The translations under genes were made by a program, and so were the position numbers. Below the pieces are notes generated by a model. It did not search any database. It was given only the letters and a program-made list of their open reading frames with translations, and was not told where the DNA came from. A stretch of 64,000 nucleotides of DNA from Cellulophaga sp. HaHaR_3_176. GTDB lineage: Bacteria > Bacteroidota > Bacteroidia > Flavobacteriales > Flavobacteriaceae. The stretch is from positions 2,754,001 to 2,818,000 of the forward strand of contig NZ_CP058990.1 of the NCBI RefSeq assembly GCF_019021925.1, in the 5' to 3' direction. Below are positions 26,813 through 35,052 of this stretch, piece after piece (within the stretch, counting starts at the first letter, position 1; each line of letters starts with the position of its first letter).

Positions 26813-27466
26813 ATGAAACGAATACTTAGTCTACTAATTCTCTTATTTATTTTTCAGCTTGGGTTTTCTCAGAAGGATTTTCCTAAATCTCAAGTTTTGA
26901 AAATAGAAAGTAAAGACACTCCAACAGATTTAAAGTTATTTCCGCAAGAGAAGCAGAAACTTTCTCTAAATATGCCAAATTTATTAGGTGAACAGAAAGA
27001 GTATAATTTAAAAGATTCCGTTAAAAACAAAATACAAATGCTGCCTAATGAGAAATTAGTTCAAGCAGGAGCTGACTTAAAACTAGATCCTAAAATACTC
27101 GAAGGAAATGGCTATAGCCCAGGAAAACATTTTCCTGACATGTATTTAGGCGATGTAAAAAATAATGGAGAGTTTATTGGTATTGTTTGTCGAGATCACC
27201 AATATGTTGATGGAGACTTAGTTCGTATAATAGTAAACGGAGAAGTTGTTGAACCTAAAATGTTTTTAACAGGCGCTTTTAAAGGTATAAATGCTGATTT
27301 AAAAAAAGGGTTTAATAGAGTTGAATTTGAGGCATTAAATGAAGGATCTTCTAGTCCGAATACTGCCCAAATAAATGTTTACGATGATAAAGGTAAACTT
27401 ATATATGCCAATCAATGGACTTTATCCGCAGGATCGAAAGCTACATTTATAGTTACAAAGGAATAA
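26813..27466 (+). CDS. Secreted protein of unknown function
   Basis: A 217-residue protein with a standard signal peptide (residues 1-19, ending FQLGFSQ with likely cleavage before or after Gln). The mature part has a beta-rich C-terminal half (about 105-215): GEFIGIVCRDHQYVDGD, VRIIVNGEVVEPKMFL, GFNRVEFEALNEG and AQINVYDDKGKLIYANQW, which reads like an immunoglobulin-like or lectin-like sandwich. No catalytic motif is evident and no family is recognised. It sits between a coiled-coil lipoprotein and an SGNH hydrolase, all on the same strand with 70-90 bp gaps. Confidence 0.68.
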   Translation: MKRILSLLILLFIFQLGFSQKDFPKSQVLKIESKDTPTDLKLFPQEKQKLSLNMPNLLGEQKEYNLKDSVKNKIQMLPNEKLVQAGADLKLDPKILEGNGYSPGKHFPDMYLGDVKNNGEFIGIVCRDHQYVDGDLVRIIVNGEVVEPKMFLTGAFKGINADLKKGFNRVEFEALNEGSSSPNTAQINVYDDKGKLIYANQWTLSAGSKATFIVTKE

Positions 27467-27535
27467 GTTTTTCAGCTCTATTTTCTACACAAAAACCTAA
27501 ATATAAAAATTCTCGTATCTAATGTAAAGAGAATT

Positions 27536-28243
27536 ATGCGTTTATACAGTACTCTTGTTTTAAGCTTTCTATTTTTCAGTTGCTCTAGTACCGAAAATAT
27601 CGCGACTCAAAACATATACGAAACCTCAAATAGCACGGCTGCATACCACTACCTTGCATTAGGTGATAGCTACACCATAGGTGAAAGTGTCTCTAAAAAA
27701 AATAGTTTTCCTTTACAATTAGATACTAGTTTAGAAGACAATTTAGACACTATAGTTAATACAGAAATTATTGCAACTACTGGTTGGCGAACAGACAATT
27801 TATTGAAAGCTATAGAAAGTGGTTCAATTAGAGACAATTATGATTTGGTAACACTTTTAATAGGTGTCAATAACCAATTTCAAAGAACACCTTTTGATCA
27901 ATATAAAAAAGAGTTTACTGAATTAATAGAAAAATCAATCGCCTTAACTAATGAAAATATTGAAAATGTAATCGTAATTTCTATACCAGACTACGCATAT
28001 ACTCCTTACGCACAATCAGGTTCTAATAGAGAACAAATATCTAAAGAGATAAATCTTTATAACGATTTTGCACAACAAACAGCATTAGCATATAATGTTG
28101 CTTTTATTAATATTACTGATATTACAAGACAAGGTTTAGAAAACCCTAATTTGGTTGCTAATGATGGTTTACACCCATCAGCAGAAGCTTATGCTAAATT
28201 TGTTGAAAGAATATACCCGATTGCGCTTTCTATTTTAAAGTAG
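27536..28243 (+). CDS. SGNH/GDSL hydrolase lipoprotein
   Basis: A 235-residue esterase-type protein with a lipoprotein signal ending FLFFSC (Cys16). SGNH blocks are visible: ALGDSYTIGE (Ser45, block I), the ATTGWRTDNLL block II region, LLIGVNNQF (block III, with GVNN in place of the common GxND) and NDGLHPSAEAY with the D-x-x-H pair (D210, H213). It should hydrolyse ester or acyl groups in the periplasm or at the cell surface; the substrate is unknown. It precedes the ABC exporter by about 150 bp with its own probable promoter in between. Confidence 0.88.
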   Translation: MRLYSTLVLSFLFFSCSSTENIATQNIYETSNSTAAYHYLALGDSYTIGESVSKKNSFPLQLDTSLEDNLDTIVNTEIIATTGWRTDNLLKAIESGSIRDNYDLVTLLIGVNNQFQRTPFDQYKKEFTELIEKSIALTNENIENVIVISIPDYAYTPYAQSGSNREQISKEINLYNDFAQQTALAYNVAFINITDITRQGLENPNLVANDGLHPSAEAYAKFVERIYPIALSILK

Positions 28244-28323
28244 ATATTTAAAATAACTTCTCACTAATTACACCTGTTCTACATCTTTATAACAAACACA
28301 CTATAATGCGCTGTTTTTTAAGG

Positions 28324-28331
28324 TAACTTTG
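28324..28331 (+). promoter_or_regulatory. Candidate -7 element for the ABC exporter
   Basis: TAACTTTG matches TAnnTTTG 66 bp ahead of the exporter ATG at 28397, within the 153-bp gap after the SGNH gene. Confidence 0.33.
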
Positions 28332-28396
28332 TTATCGTTTTTGTGTACCTGACTCAGGTATTCAAATATGTAATAAAATAGCAGATTTACAATACC

Positions 28397-30136
28397 ATGG
28401 CAGAAAAAAAAGTAAGTATACTTAGCGCTTTCAAAACAATTATTTGGCCTCGTCGAAACCTTGTTTTCATTGGCCTTTTATTAATTGTAATAAGTAAAGC
28501 TGCAAGTTTTGTAGCCCCAATGTCTCTTAAATATTTAATGGATGATATTGTTCCAAATGAAAACATTTCATTTCTAAAAACCTTGGTAGGTATCGTCGTA
28601 ATTGCATTTCTTGTGCAAGCTATCACTTCTTTTTTACTAACAAAAGTATTAAGCATACAAGCACAATATCTAATCTCTGAATTAAGGGCTCAAGTACAAA
28701 AAAAAGTACTTTCATTACCTATTAGCTTTTTTGACAATACAAAATCTGGTAGTTTGGTTTCTCGTATTATGAGCGATGTTGAAGGTGTTAGAAATTTGAT
28801 AGGCACTGGTCTTGTACAACTTGTTGGAGGAACAATTACAGCTATTGTTTCTATTATATTATTAGTGAAAATTAGTCCTGAGATGACACTTATGGCATTT
28901 ATTCCATTAATTTTATTTGCAGTAATCTCATTAAAGGCATTTAAAATTATTCGTCCTGTTTTTAGAGAAAGAGGAAAAATAAATGCTGAAGTAAAAGGTA
29001 GGTTAACTGAAACTTTAGGCGGTGTACGAGTAATAAAAGGTTTTAATGCCGAAGATCAAGAAAGCAAAGTTTTTGAAGAGGGTGTTGATCGTTTATATCA
29101 AAATGTAAAAAAGAGCTTAACTGCAACTGCATTTATGACTAGTTCTTCAATATTTTTATTAGGCTTAGCTACTACTGGTATAATGATGGGGTATGGAGGT
29201 TATTTATTAATAATCAAAGAACTTACAACTGGAGAGTATTTTGAATTTACTTTTTTACTAGCTCTTATGGTAGCACCAATAGTGCAAATGAGTAATGTAG
29301 GGAGTCAATTAACCGAAGCTTTAGCTGGCTTAGACCGTACGGAGGAATTAATGAATATGACTCCTGAAGCTGATGAAAAAGACAGAACCATTGTACTTGA
29401 TACTATTAAAGGTGACATGGCTTTTAATAATGTTTCATTTGCTTATGAAGAAGATAAAGAGGTTTTACATAATATTGATTTTGAAGTAAAATCTGGATCT
29501 GTAGTAGCCTTAGTAGGTAGTTCTGGTTCTGGAAAATCTACCATAGCAGGTTTAGCAGCAACGTTCTTAAACCCACAATCTGGTAATATTACTATTGATG
29601 GTCAAGACATGTCAAAAGTAAACCTCAACAGCTTTAGAAAAAACTTAGGTGTTGTTTTACAAGACGAATTTTTATTTGAAGGTACAATTAGAGCCAACAT
29701 TTTATTCCCAAGACCAGATGCTAGTGAGGAGGAACTACAAAGAGCTGTAAATGCTGCTTATGTAAATGAATTTACAGACAGGTTTGAAAAAGGGTTAGAA
29801 ACTTTAATTGGTGAACGTGGTGTAAAACTTTCTGGCGGGCAAAGACAACGTATTGCTATTGCAAGAGCCATTTTAGCTGACCCAAAAATATTAATTTTAG
29901 ATGAAGCTACATCAAACCTAGATACTGAAAGTGAAACTTTAATTCAAAAAAGTTTAGCTACACTTACCGAAGGCAGAACAACCTTTGTTATTGCACACCG
30001 ATTAAGTACTATTAGAAAAGCAGATCAAATATTAGTAATTGAAAATGGACGAATTGCAGAACAAGGAACACATGATGATTTGATTGCTAAAGAGGGTCGT
30101 TATTATAACCTGTTTACTTACCAAGCTAGAATATAA
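28397..30136 (+). CDS. ABC exporter, fused permease and ATPase (MsbA-like)
   Basis: A 579-residue half-transporter. The N-terminal ~310 residues hold six membrane helices of the type-I exporter fold; the C-terminal nucleotide-binding domain has Walker A GSSGSGKST (about 372-380), signature LSGGQRQRIAIARAIL (about 477), Walker B ILILDEATSNLD (about 497) and the H-loop IAHRLS. It probably works as a homodimer at the inner membrane exporting lipid, lipid-linked precursor or drug. MsbA-like lipid flipping is possible but sequence motifs do not distinguish this. A terminator follows immediately. Confidence 0.93.
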   Translation: MAEKKVSILSAFKTIIWPRRNLVFIGLLLIVISKAASFVAPMSLKYLMDDIVPNENISFLKTLVGIVVIAFLVQAITSFLLTKVLSIQAQYLISELRAQVQKKVLSLPISFFDNTKSGSLVSRIMSDVEGVRNLIGTGLVQLVGGTITAIVSIILLVKISPEMTLMAFIPLILFAVISLKAFKIIRPVFRERGKINAEVKGRLTETLGGVRVIKGFNAEDQESKVFEEGVDRLYQNVKKSLTATAFMTSSSIFLLGLATTGIMMGYGGYLLIIKELTTGEYFEFTFLLALMVAPIVQMSNVGSQLTEALAGLDRTEELMNMTPEADEKDRTIVLDTIKGDMAFNNVSFAYEEDKEVLHNIDFEVKSGSVVALVGSSGSGKSTIAGLAATFLNPQSGNITIDGQDMSKVNLNSFRKNLGVVLQDEFLFEGTIRANILFPRPDASEEELQRAVNAAYVNEFTDRFEKGLETLIGERGVKLSGGQRQRIAIARAILADPKILILDEATSNLDTESETLIQKSLATLTEGRTTFVIAHRLSTIRKADQILVIENGRIAEQGTHDDLIAKEGRYYNLFTYQARI

Positions 30137-30141
30137 ACAAG

Positions 30142-30184
30142 AAAAGCCAAAAATTTATAGTATTTAAATTTTGGCTTTTTATTA
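30142..30184. terminator. Bidirectional terminator between ABC exporter and ferredoxin genes
   Basis: Stem AAAAGCCAAAAATTTA (30142-30157) pairs with TAAATTTTGGCTTTT (30165-30179), with one unpaired A and a 7-base loop, followed by T-rich sequence. It separates convergent genes. Confidence 0.85.
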
Positions 30185-30201
30185 TTTGTTACTTCTCGTA
30201 T

Positions 30202-30531
30202 TTAACTTTCAGGAGCTAACTCGATCTCCAACCCATCCATTTCTTCTGATATGTGAAGTTGGCACCCTAAACGGCTGTTATCTTTTACATAAAACGCTTC
30301 TGCAAGCATTGCATCTTCATCGTCAGACTTTTCAGGTAAATTAGTATCACTTTCTACGTAACACTGGCATGATGCACACATTGCCATACCACCACAAACA
30401 CCAATAGTACCTTCAGGAGCAAGCTCATAAGCTCGAACAAGTTCCATAATGTTCATATTCATATCAGTCGGAGCATCTACTTCATGATGAACCCCATCTC
30501 TGTCTTTAATCTTTATTTTTACGTCTGACAT
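30202..30531 (-). CDS. 2Fe-2S ferredoxin (adrenodoxin type)
   Basis: A 109-residue electron carrier. The cluster ligands follow the C-x5-C-x2-C-x34-C pattern: C46, C52 and C55 in GVCGGMAMCASCQCYV and C90 in RLGCQLH, as in adrenodoxin/Isc-type ferredoxins. It lies 76 bp downstream of a NifU-type scaffold and the Mrp carrier on the same strand, which fits supply of electrons for, or use of, iron-sulfur assembly. Redox partner is not encoded here. Confidence 0.93.
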   Translation of the reverse strand: MSDVKIKIKDRDGVHHEVDAPTDMNMNIMELVRAYELAPEGTIGVCGGMAMCASCQCYVESDTNLPEKSDDEDAMLAEAFYVKDNSRLGCQLHISEEMDGLEIELAPES

Positions 30532-30607
30532 TGTAATGTATTTAAAATTCCCTCAGAGAGCAACAAAGCTATTCATCGGGAATTATAAGAATTTTATTGG
30601 TATTAAT

Positions 30608-30847
30608 CTATGCTAAATTTATTACTTCTTGTATTTGAGGTGCGTATTTTTTAATAGTCATTTCTACACCACTTTTCAGCGTCATTTGGTTTACTGAACA
30701 ACCTACACAAGCACCTTCTAACTTTACTTTTACAGAAGAACCATTATCTATAGAAACAAGAGAAATATCACCTCCATCACTTTGTAAAAAAGGTCGAATT
30801 TCTTCTAACGCTTTTTCTACATTCATTTTAAGCTCTTCTGATGTCAT
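30608..30847 (-). CDS. NifU C-terminal-domain iron-sulfur protein
   Basis: A 79-residue protein that equals the NifU C-terminal (Nfu) domain, which holds and delivers iron-sulfur clusters. The N-terminal EEIRPFLQSDGGDISLV and the cluster motif GACVGCSVNQMT (C47-x2-C50) are diagnostic. It is separated by 2 bp from the upstream Mrp gene, so the two are surely co-transcribed, and the ferredoxin gene follows. The unit is a small iron-sulfur delivery operon. Confidence 0.94.
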   Translation of the reverse strand: MTSEELKMNVEKALEEIRPFLQSDGGDISLVSIDNGSSVKVKLEGACVGCSVNQMTLKSGVEMTIKKYAPQIQEVINLA

Positions 30848-30849
30848 AA

Positions 30850-31998
30850 TTATTTCTTTTTAACAGCAGAACAACCTGCCATAGTAGTTATTTTAATAGC
30901 TTCAGTAGCTGGTAAACTATCGTTTCTGTTTACCACCTCTTGCACTACATTTTTTGTAATTTCTTCAAATGCTGCTTCAATTGGTGTACCTGATTGCATT
31001 GCTGCTGGTCTACCTACATCACCTGCTTCACGAATACTTTGCACTAAAGGAATTTCACCTAAAAATGGAACTTTTAAATCTTCTGATAAATGTTTTGCCC
31101 CTTCTTTTCCAAATATATAATATTTATTATCAGGCAATTCATCAGGAGTAAAGTACGCCATATTCTCAACGATTCCTAACACAGGCACGTTTATAGAGTC
31201 TTGTTGAAACATTGCAACACCTTTGCGTGCATCTGCCAAAGCAACTTCTTGCGGAGTACTAACTACAACTGCACCTGTTACAGGCATTGCTTGCATGATA
31301 CTCAAATGTATATCTCCCGTTCCTGGAGGTAAATCCAACAACATAAAATCTATTTCACCCCAATGTGCATCAAAAATCATTTGATTTAATGCTTTTGAAG
31401 CCATTGGTCCTCTCCAAATAACAGCTTGATTAGGTTGTGTAAAAAAGCCTATCGAAAGTAATTTCACACCATAACTCTCAACTGGTTTCATTTTCGACTT
31501 TCCATCAATAGTAACTGCCAAAGGTTTTTCTTGAGCAACATCAAACATAATTGGCATAGAAGGTCCATAAATATCAGCATCTAACAACCCGACTTTAAAA
31601 CCCATTTTAGCCAATGTTACCGCAAGGTTTGCAGTAACTGTAGATTTACCTACACCACCTTTACCTGAAGCTACAGCTATTATATTTTTAATACCAGGAA
31701 TTGGTTTTCCTTTTATTTCATTTGATTTTGGAACTGCAGAAGGTGTTGGTGCCTCTACTTTTACATTGATTTTGATTTTAGCTTTTTCATAAACTTCTTT
31801 ATGAATAATTTTTAAAATCTCAACTTCCGTTTTTTTACGTGCTTGAAGACTTGGATTTCTAATCGTAATATCGACCTCAACCTCATCTCCAAAAATTTGA
31901 ATATTTTTTACCGCTCCACTTTCCACCATATTCTGACCTTCACCAGGTACAGTAATATTTTCTAAAGCTTTGAGAATATCTTTCTTCTCTAATTTCAT
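30850..31998 (-). CDS. mrp: Mrp/NBP35-family iron-sulfur carrier ATPase
   Basis: A cytoplasmic P-loop ATPase that carries 4Fe-4S clusters to apo-proteins. The 382-residue protein has an N-terminal DUF59 domain (about 1-90), then a deviant Walker A ASGKGGVGKST (111-121, shifted by one with the chosen start), LLDADIYGPSMP and DFMLLDLPPGTGD. A single cysteine in TTMAGCSAVKKK ends the chain; the usual CxxC pair is not evident, which is seen in some homologues. The ATG at 31998 is preferred over an adjacent upstream in-frame TTG at 32001. It heads the operon with the NifU-type and ferredoxin genes. Confidence 0.93.
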   Translation of the reverse strand: MKLEKKDILKALENITVPGEGQNMVESGAVKNIQIFGDEVEVDITIRNPSLQARKKTEVEILKIIHKEVYEKAKIKINVKVEAPTPSAVPKSNEIKGKPIPGIKNIIAVASGKGGVGKSTVTANLAVTLAKMGFKVGLLDADIYGPSMPIMFDVAQEKPLAVTIDGKSKMKPVESYGVKLLSIGFFTQPNQAVIWRGPMASKALNQMIFDAHWGEIDFMLLDLPPGTGDIHLSIMQAMPVTGAVVVSTPQEVALADARKGVAMFQQDSINVPVLGIVENMAYFTPDELPDNKYYIFGKEGAKHLSEDLKVPFLGEIPLVQSIREAGDVGRPAAMQSGTPIEAAFEEITKNVVQEVVNRNDSLPATEAIKITTMAGCSAVKKK

Positions 31999-32024
31999 CA
32001 ATTATATGCCTTATGTTTATTAGT

Positions 32025-32094
32025 TTGACGTGGTTTTTTAGTAAAAATTTCAGCCTCAGCTAAAAAAGTTAAAAAAGCTACTTCACCACATCAA
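32025..32094. repeat. Long-loop inverted repeat upstream of the iron-sulfur operon
   Basis: TTGACGTGGT (32025-32034) pairs with ACCACATCAA (32085-32094), 9 of 10 positions, around a 50-base AT-rich loop, 27 bp before the mrp-type start. It could be an operator or a leader structure; chance is not excluded. Confidence 0.3.
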
Positions 32095-32242
32095 TTTAGA
32101 ACTCTTTTATTAAAACTAATTCTAAATCACAAAGATACATTATAGAAGGGATATTCCGAAAGGTTGAAATTGAAATATAACATACTCTTATAAGAATGTC
32201 TAATGCGGTGGTTTCTAAAAATTTTAATAAAAAAAGAAATAA

Positions 32243-32581
32243 TCACAATTCTATTTCCAACTCAGTATATGGGTTCCAAAAATGCTTTTCTAAATCTTGA
32301 ATTTGATTTTCAATAACTACAATGCCTTCATTTTCTAACAATTGCTGCATTAAGTTAGTACCATCAAAATGATGCTTACCAGTTAGTAAACCTTTTTTAT
32401 TTACAACTCTATGTGCTGGTACACCTTCAGGAGAACCATTCATTGCCCAACCTACCATACGCGCACTACGTGCAGCACCTAAATACGTTGCAATTGCCCC
32501 GTATGATGTTACCCTACCAAAGGGAATTTGCTTTGCCACATCATAAACTTTTTCAAAAAAATTAGGCTCTTCTTTTTCCAT
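32243..32581 (-). CDS. Alkyltransferase-like (MGMT-fold) protein, catalytic Cys replaced
   Basis: A 112-residue DNA-binding protein with the C-terminal fold of O6-alkylguanine transferases: IPFGRVTSYGAIATYLGAA (19-37), RMVGWAMNGSP (41-51) and VPAHRVVNKKG (54-64). Active transferases have PCHR with the acceptor cysteine; here it is PAHR (residues 55-58), so alkyl transfer is not possible. Such ATL proteins bind O6-alkylguanine and hand the lesion to nucleotide excision repair. Most described ATLs have Trp at this position, so Ala is a variant. It lies 1 bp downstream of the LysE-type gene. Confidence 0.9.
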   Translation of the reverse strand: MEKEEPNFFEKVYDVAKQIPFGRVTSYGAIATYLGAARSARMVGWAMNGSPEGVPAHRVVNKKGLLTGKHHFDGTNLMQQLLENEGIVVIENQIQDLEKHFWNPYTELEIEL

Positions 32582-32582
32582 T

Positions 32583-33212
32583 TTATTGATTGAAAATTCG
32601 GAAAAGAGTAATCACAAAAAGCAATGCCATTAAAGCGCTCAAAATATAATTCGAGTTTCTAGAAAAAGTGTTATTTTTTGATTCTAACTTATAAAAGTAA
32701 ATAGTATACAAATACAGAACAGTAAATGTACCTAAGCCAGCTGCTACAATAAAAATTAGAATATCTGCAAGTCCAAAATTGATCCAGCCTGATGTTTTCC
32801 ACATGGCATTTAAACCGCTATAATACGGAATAGTTAAAAGATTTAATGCGGCAAGTAAAACACCTTTAAAAAAGCTGTTTTTTTTACTCACATTAACGAC
32901 CTTTTCTTTCTGAGGCTTGTTTCTTTTTGCTAAAACAAAAAAGTAAATTGCAAAAAAAGCAAATACAACCAATGCTATTTTTAATAATACAGCAACAACC
33001 TCAGGGTGATTGTGAAGGTATTTAGATATTAAAACAGCAATATACGCCTGTACCATTATCATCGTTGATACACCAAGGCTAAAAATAATTCCGTTTAATT
33101 TTCCTTTTTCAACACTTGTTTTTGCTGCATTCATATTTAGCAAACCTGGTGGTACTGTTGCCATAAAAGCCGCCGAAAAGGTTACAAAAAACAGAATTAA
33201 TGAATGTATCAT
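32583..33212 (-). CDS. LysE-family membrane transporter
   Basis: A 209-residue inner-membrane protein with about six hydrophobic helices and the LysE/RhtB-like N-terminus FFVTFSAAFMATVPPGLLNMNAAK (cited as ATVPPGLLNMNAAK, about residues 18-31), the family's P-G-P-like loop with P-P-G. It presumably exports an amino acid or similar solute; the substrate cannot be read. It is nearly contiguous with trmB upstream (6 bp) and the alkyltransferase-like gene downstream (1 bp), so one transcript is likely. Confidence 0.8.
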   Translation of the reverse strand: MIHSLILFFVTFSAAFMATVPPGLLNMNAAKTSVEKGKLNGIIFSLGVSTMIMVQAYIAVLISKYLHNHPEVVAVLLKIALVVFAFFAIYFFVLAKRNKPQKEKVVNVSKKNSFFKGVLLAALNLLTIPYYSGLNAMWKTSGWINFGLADILIFIVAAGLGTFTVLYLYTIYFYKLESKNNTFSRNSNYILSALMALLFVITLFRIFNQ

Positions 33213-33218
33213 TAGTGG

Positions 33219-33890
33219 TTATCTAACTTTAAATTGAGTAAAGGTTATTGGCTTTCCTTTCTCAAGATACTGATTTTCGTAGAAAGTTTGAATAGTTAGC
33301 ACCTCTTTTGGGCTGCCTTCGTTTTTATATACATCGTGATTTGCATAAATAACCTCAAGGCCTAAACCATGTAAAAGACCTAATGTGTACCCATGCATAA
33401 ATTCACTATCAGTCTTTAAATTTACCAAACCATCATTATTTAAAATATGGTTATACTTATCTAAAAATATTTTATTGGTAAGCCTATGCTTTGTTCTCTT
33501 ATATTTTATTTGAGGGTCTGGAAAAGTAATCCAAATTTCAGAAACTTCATTTTCAGCAAAAAGATTATCGACAAGCTCTATTTGACTTCTTAAAAAAGCA
33601 ACATTAGATAAATCGTCTTCTAGGGCAGTTTTAGCACCTCGCCAAAATCTTGCTCCTTTAATATCTACTCCGATAAAGTTTTTGTCTTTGTTTTGTTTAG
33701 CAAGTCCGATAGTATATTCCCCTTTACCACAACCTAATTCTAAAACAATAGGGTTATCATTTTTAAAGAACGCACTCCATTTTCCTTTTAAATCAAATAA
33801 GTCATTCTTTACATCTTCTCTATCTGGTTGAAGAACATTAGTAAATGTATCGTTCTCTCTAAACCTTTTCAGCTTGTTTTTACTCCCCAC
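33219..33890 (-). CDS. trmB: tRNA (guanine-46-N7)-methyltransferase
   Basis: This enzyme methylates G46 in the tRNA variable loop using S-adenosylmethionine. The 223-residue protein has the SAM-binding ELGCGKGEYTIGLAK (about 71-85), the GVDIKGARFWRG motif (about 94-105) and the TrmB signature WITFPDPQIKYKRTKHRLTN (about 140-159). Length is normal. A TAnnTTTG element on the minus strand (33916-33923) is 26 bp upstream, so trmB likely starts the transcript continuing into the LysE-type and alkyltransferase-like genes. Confidence 0.96.
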   Translation of the reverse strand: MGSKNKLKRFRENDTFTNVLQPDREDVKNDLFDLKGKWSAFFKNDNPIVLELGCGKGEYTIGLAKQNKDKNFIGVDIKGARFWRGAKTALEDDLSNVAFLRSQIELVDNLFAENEVSEIWITFPDPQIKYKRTKHRLTNKIFLDKYNHILNNDGLVNLKTDSEFMHGYTLGLLHGLGLEVIYANHDVYKNEGSPKEVLTIQTFYENQYLEKGKPITFTQFKVR

Positions 33891-33915
33891 TTTAATTCAA
33901 AATTTTATGAAAGCG

Positions 33916-33923
33916 CAAAGCTA
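33916..33923 (-). promoter_or_regulatory. Candidate -7 element of trmB
   Basis: Minus strand reads TAGCTTTG, a full match to TAnnTTTG, 26 bp before the trmB ATG. Confidence 0.35.
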
Positions 33924-33993
33924 AGAAAATCTTAGATTAAGAGTTGCACTACTTTAAGCTTATTAAAATGTAATTTAAAATTTATCTTTTTAC

Positions 33994-35052
33994 TTAATTT
34001 TCTATTTCTTTTTGAGTTTTTTCTAATGTAAAAGAAAACTCTGACCCTACACCTATAACGCTTTCTACGTATATTTTTTCGTTATGCGCTTCTATTATGT
34101 GTTTAACAATAGACAAGCCTAATCCTGAGCCGCCTTCCTCTCTACTTCCGCTTTGGTCTACTCTATAAAAACGCTCAAAAAGACGTGGAATGTGTTTTTC
34201 TGAAATTCCTTCACCATTATCTGTAACCCTAACAATGACTTTATTTTTAATCAAATTTTCTACACTAACTTCTGTAGTACCATTTACTTGACCGTATTTT
34301 ATTGAGTTAACTAAAAGATTAGTTATTACTTGCTGAATTTTTTCTTTATCTGCGTTTACTAAAATTGGTATACTATATTTCATATCAAAAGTCAATGAAA
34401 TTTTCTTCTTAGCAGCTTTCATTTCCAAAAGATCAAATACACTTTGTATCAGCTCTACAATATTAAACTCTGAAACCTCAACATTTAAATCACCAACTTC
34501 TAGCTTCGTTATTAAATCTAAATCTTTAACAATATAAATTAGGCGTTCGACTCCTTTATTTGCTCTTTGAAGATATTTTTTAAGAATAGCTTTATCTTTA
34601 GAAGCACCATCTAATAGGGTTAAAATATACCCTTGAACAGTAAAAAGAGGTGTTTTAAGTTCATGAGAAACGTTACCTAAAAAATCTCTTCTATATTCTT
34701 CTCTAATTTTTAATGTGTCTATTTCTATCTTTTTATCCTTAGCAAATTTTTCTATTTCTGCCGTTAACGTACCCATATCAGTAGTTACTGTTCTAGACGT
34801 AAGATTTGATGATTCTAATAAGGAAACATCATCATATATTCTTTTAACTCTTTTATAAATAAACTTCTCTACTCTAAGTTGAATAATAAAAAAACAAACG
34901 AGAAATGTAATTGGTATTGAGATAACAAAAAACATCCAATCAAACTGTTTCGTCAGCCATAAAAAAAAGAACAAATAAAACGAAAGTAATATGGTAATAT
35001 ATAGCGCTGAGCGAAAAGCAAATTTGTAAGATTTTTTAAATAAAATTGCCAT
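33994..35052 (-). CDS. Sensor histidine kinase, PhoR-like
   Basis: A 352-residue membrane kinase. Two helices near residues 15-35 and 39-57 enclose almost no periplasmic loop, so it does not sense an external ligand through an own domain. The dimerisation/phosphoacceptor box is FLGNVSHELKTPL (H130), followed by an HATPase domain with N box QQVITNLLVNSIKYG, DNGEGI and GGSGLGLSIVKHI. Such a loop-poor layout is typical of PhoR. It overlaps the response-regulator gene by 1 bp, confirming a pair. Phosphate control is inferred from architecture and downstream genes, not proven. Confidence 0.9.
   Translation of the reverse strand: MAILFKKSYKFAFRSALYITILLSFYLFFFLWLTKQFDWMFFVISIPITFLVCFFIIQLRVEKFIYKRVKRIYDDVSLLESSNLTSRTVTTDMGTLTAEIEKFAKDKKIEIDTLKIREEYRRDFLGNVSHELKTPLFTVQGYILTLLDGASKDKAILKKYLQRANKGVERLIYIVKDLDLITKLEVGDLNVEVSEFNIVELIQSVFDLLEMKAAKKKISLTFDMKYSIPILVNADKEKIQQVITNLLVNSIKYGQVNGTTEVSVENLIKNKVIVRVTDNGEGISEKHIPRLFERFYRVDQSGSREEGGSGLGLSIVKHIIEAHNEKIYVESVIGVGSEFSFTLEKTQKEIEN

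Noticed and set aside
16641..28243. A complete Pycsar operon
   Set aside because: I looked for an adenylate/guanylate-cyclase-like partner (PycC) in all frames of the translated genes here and saw none, so only a PycTM-like domain is claimed.
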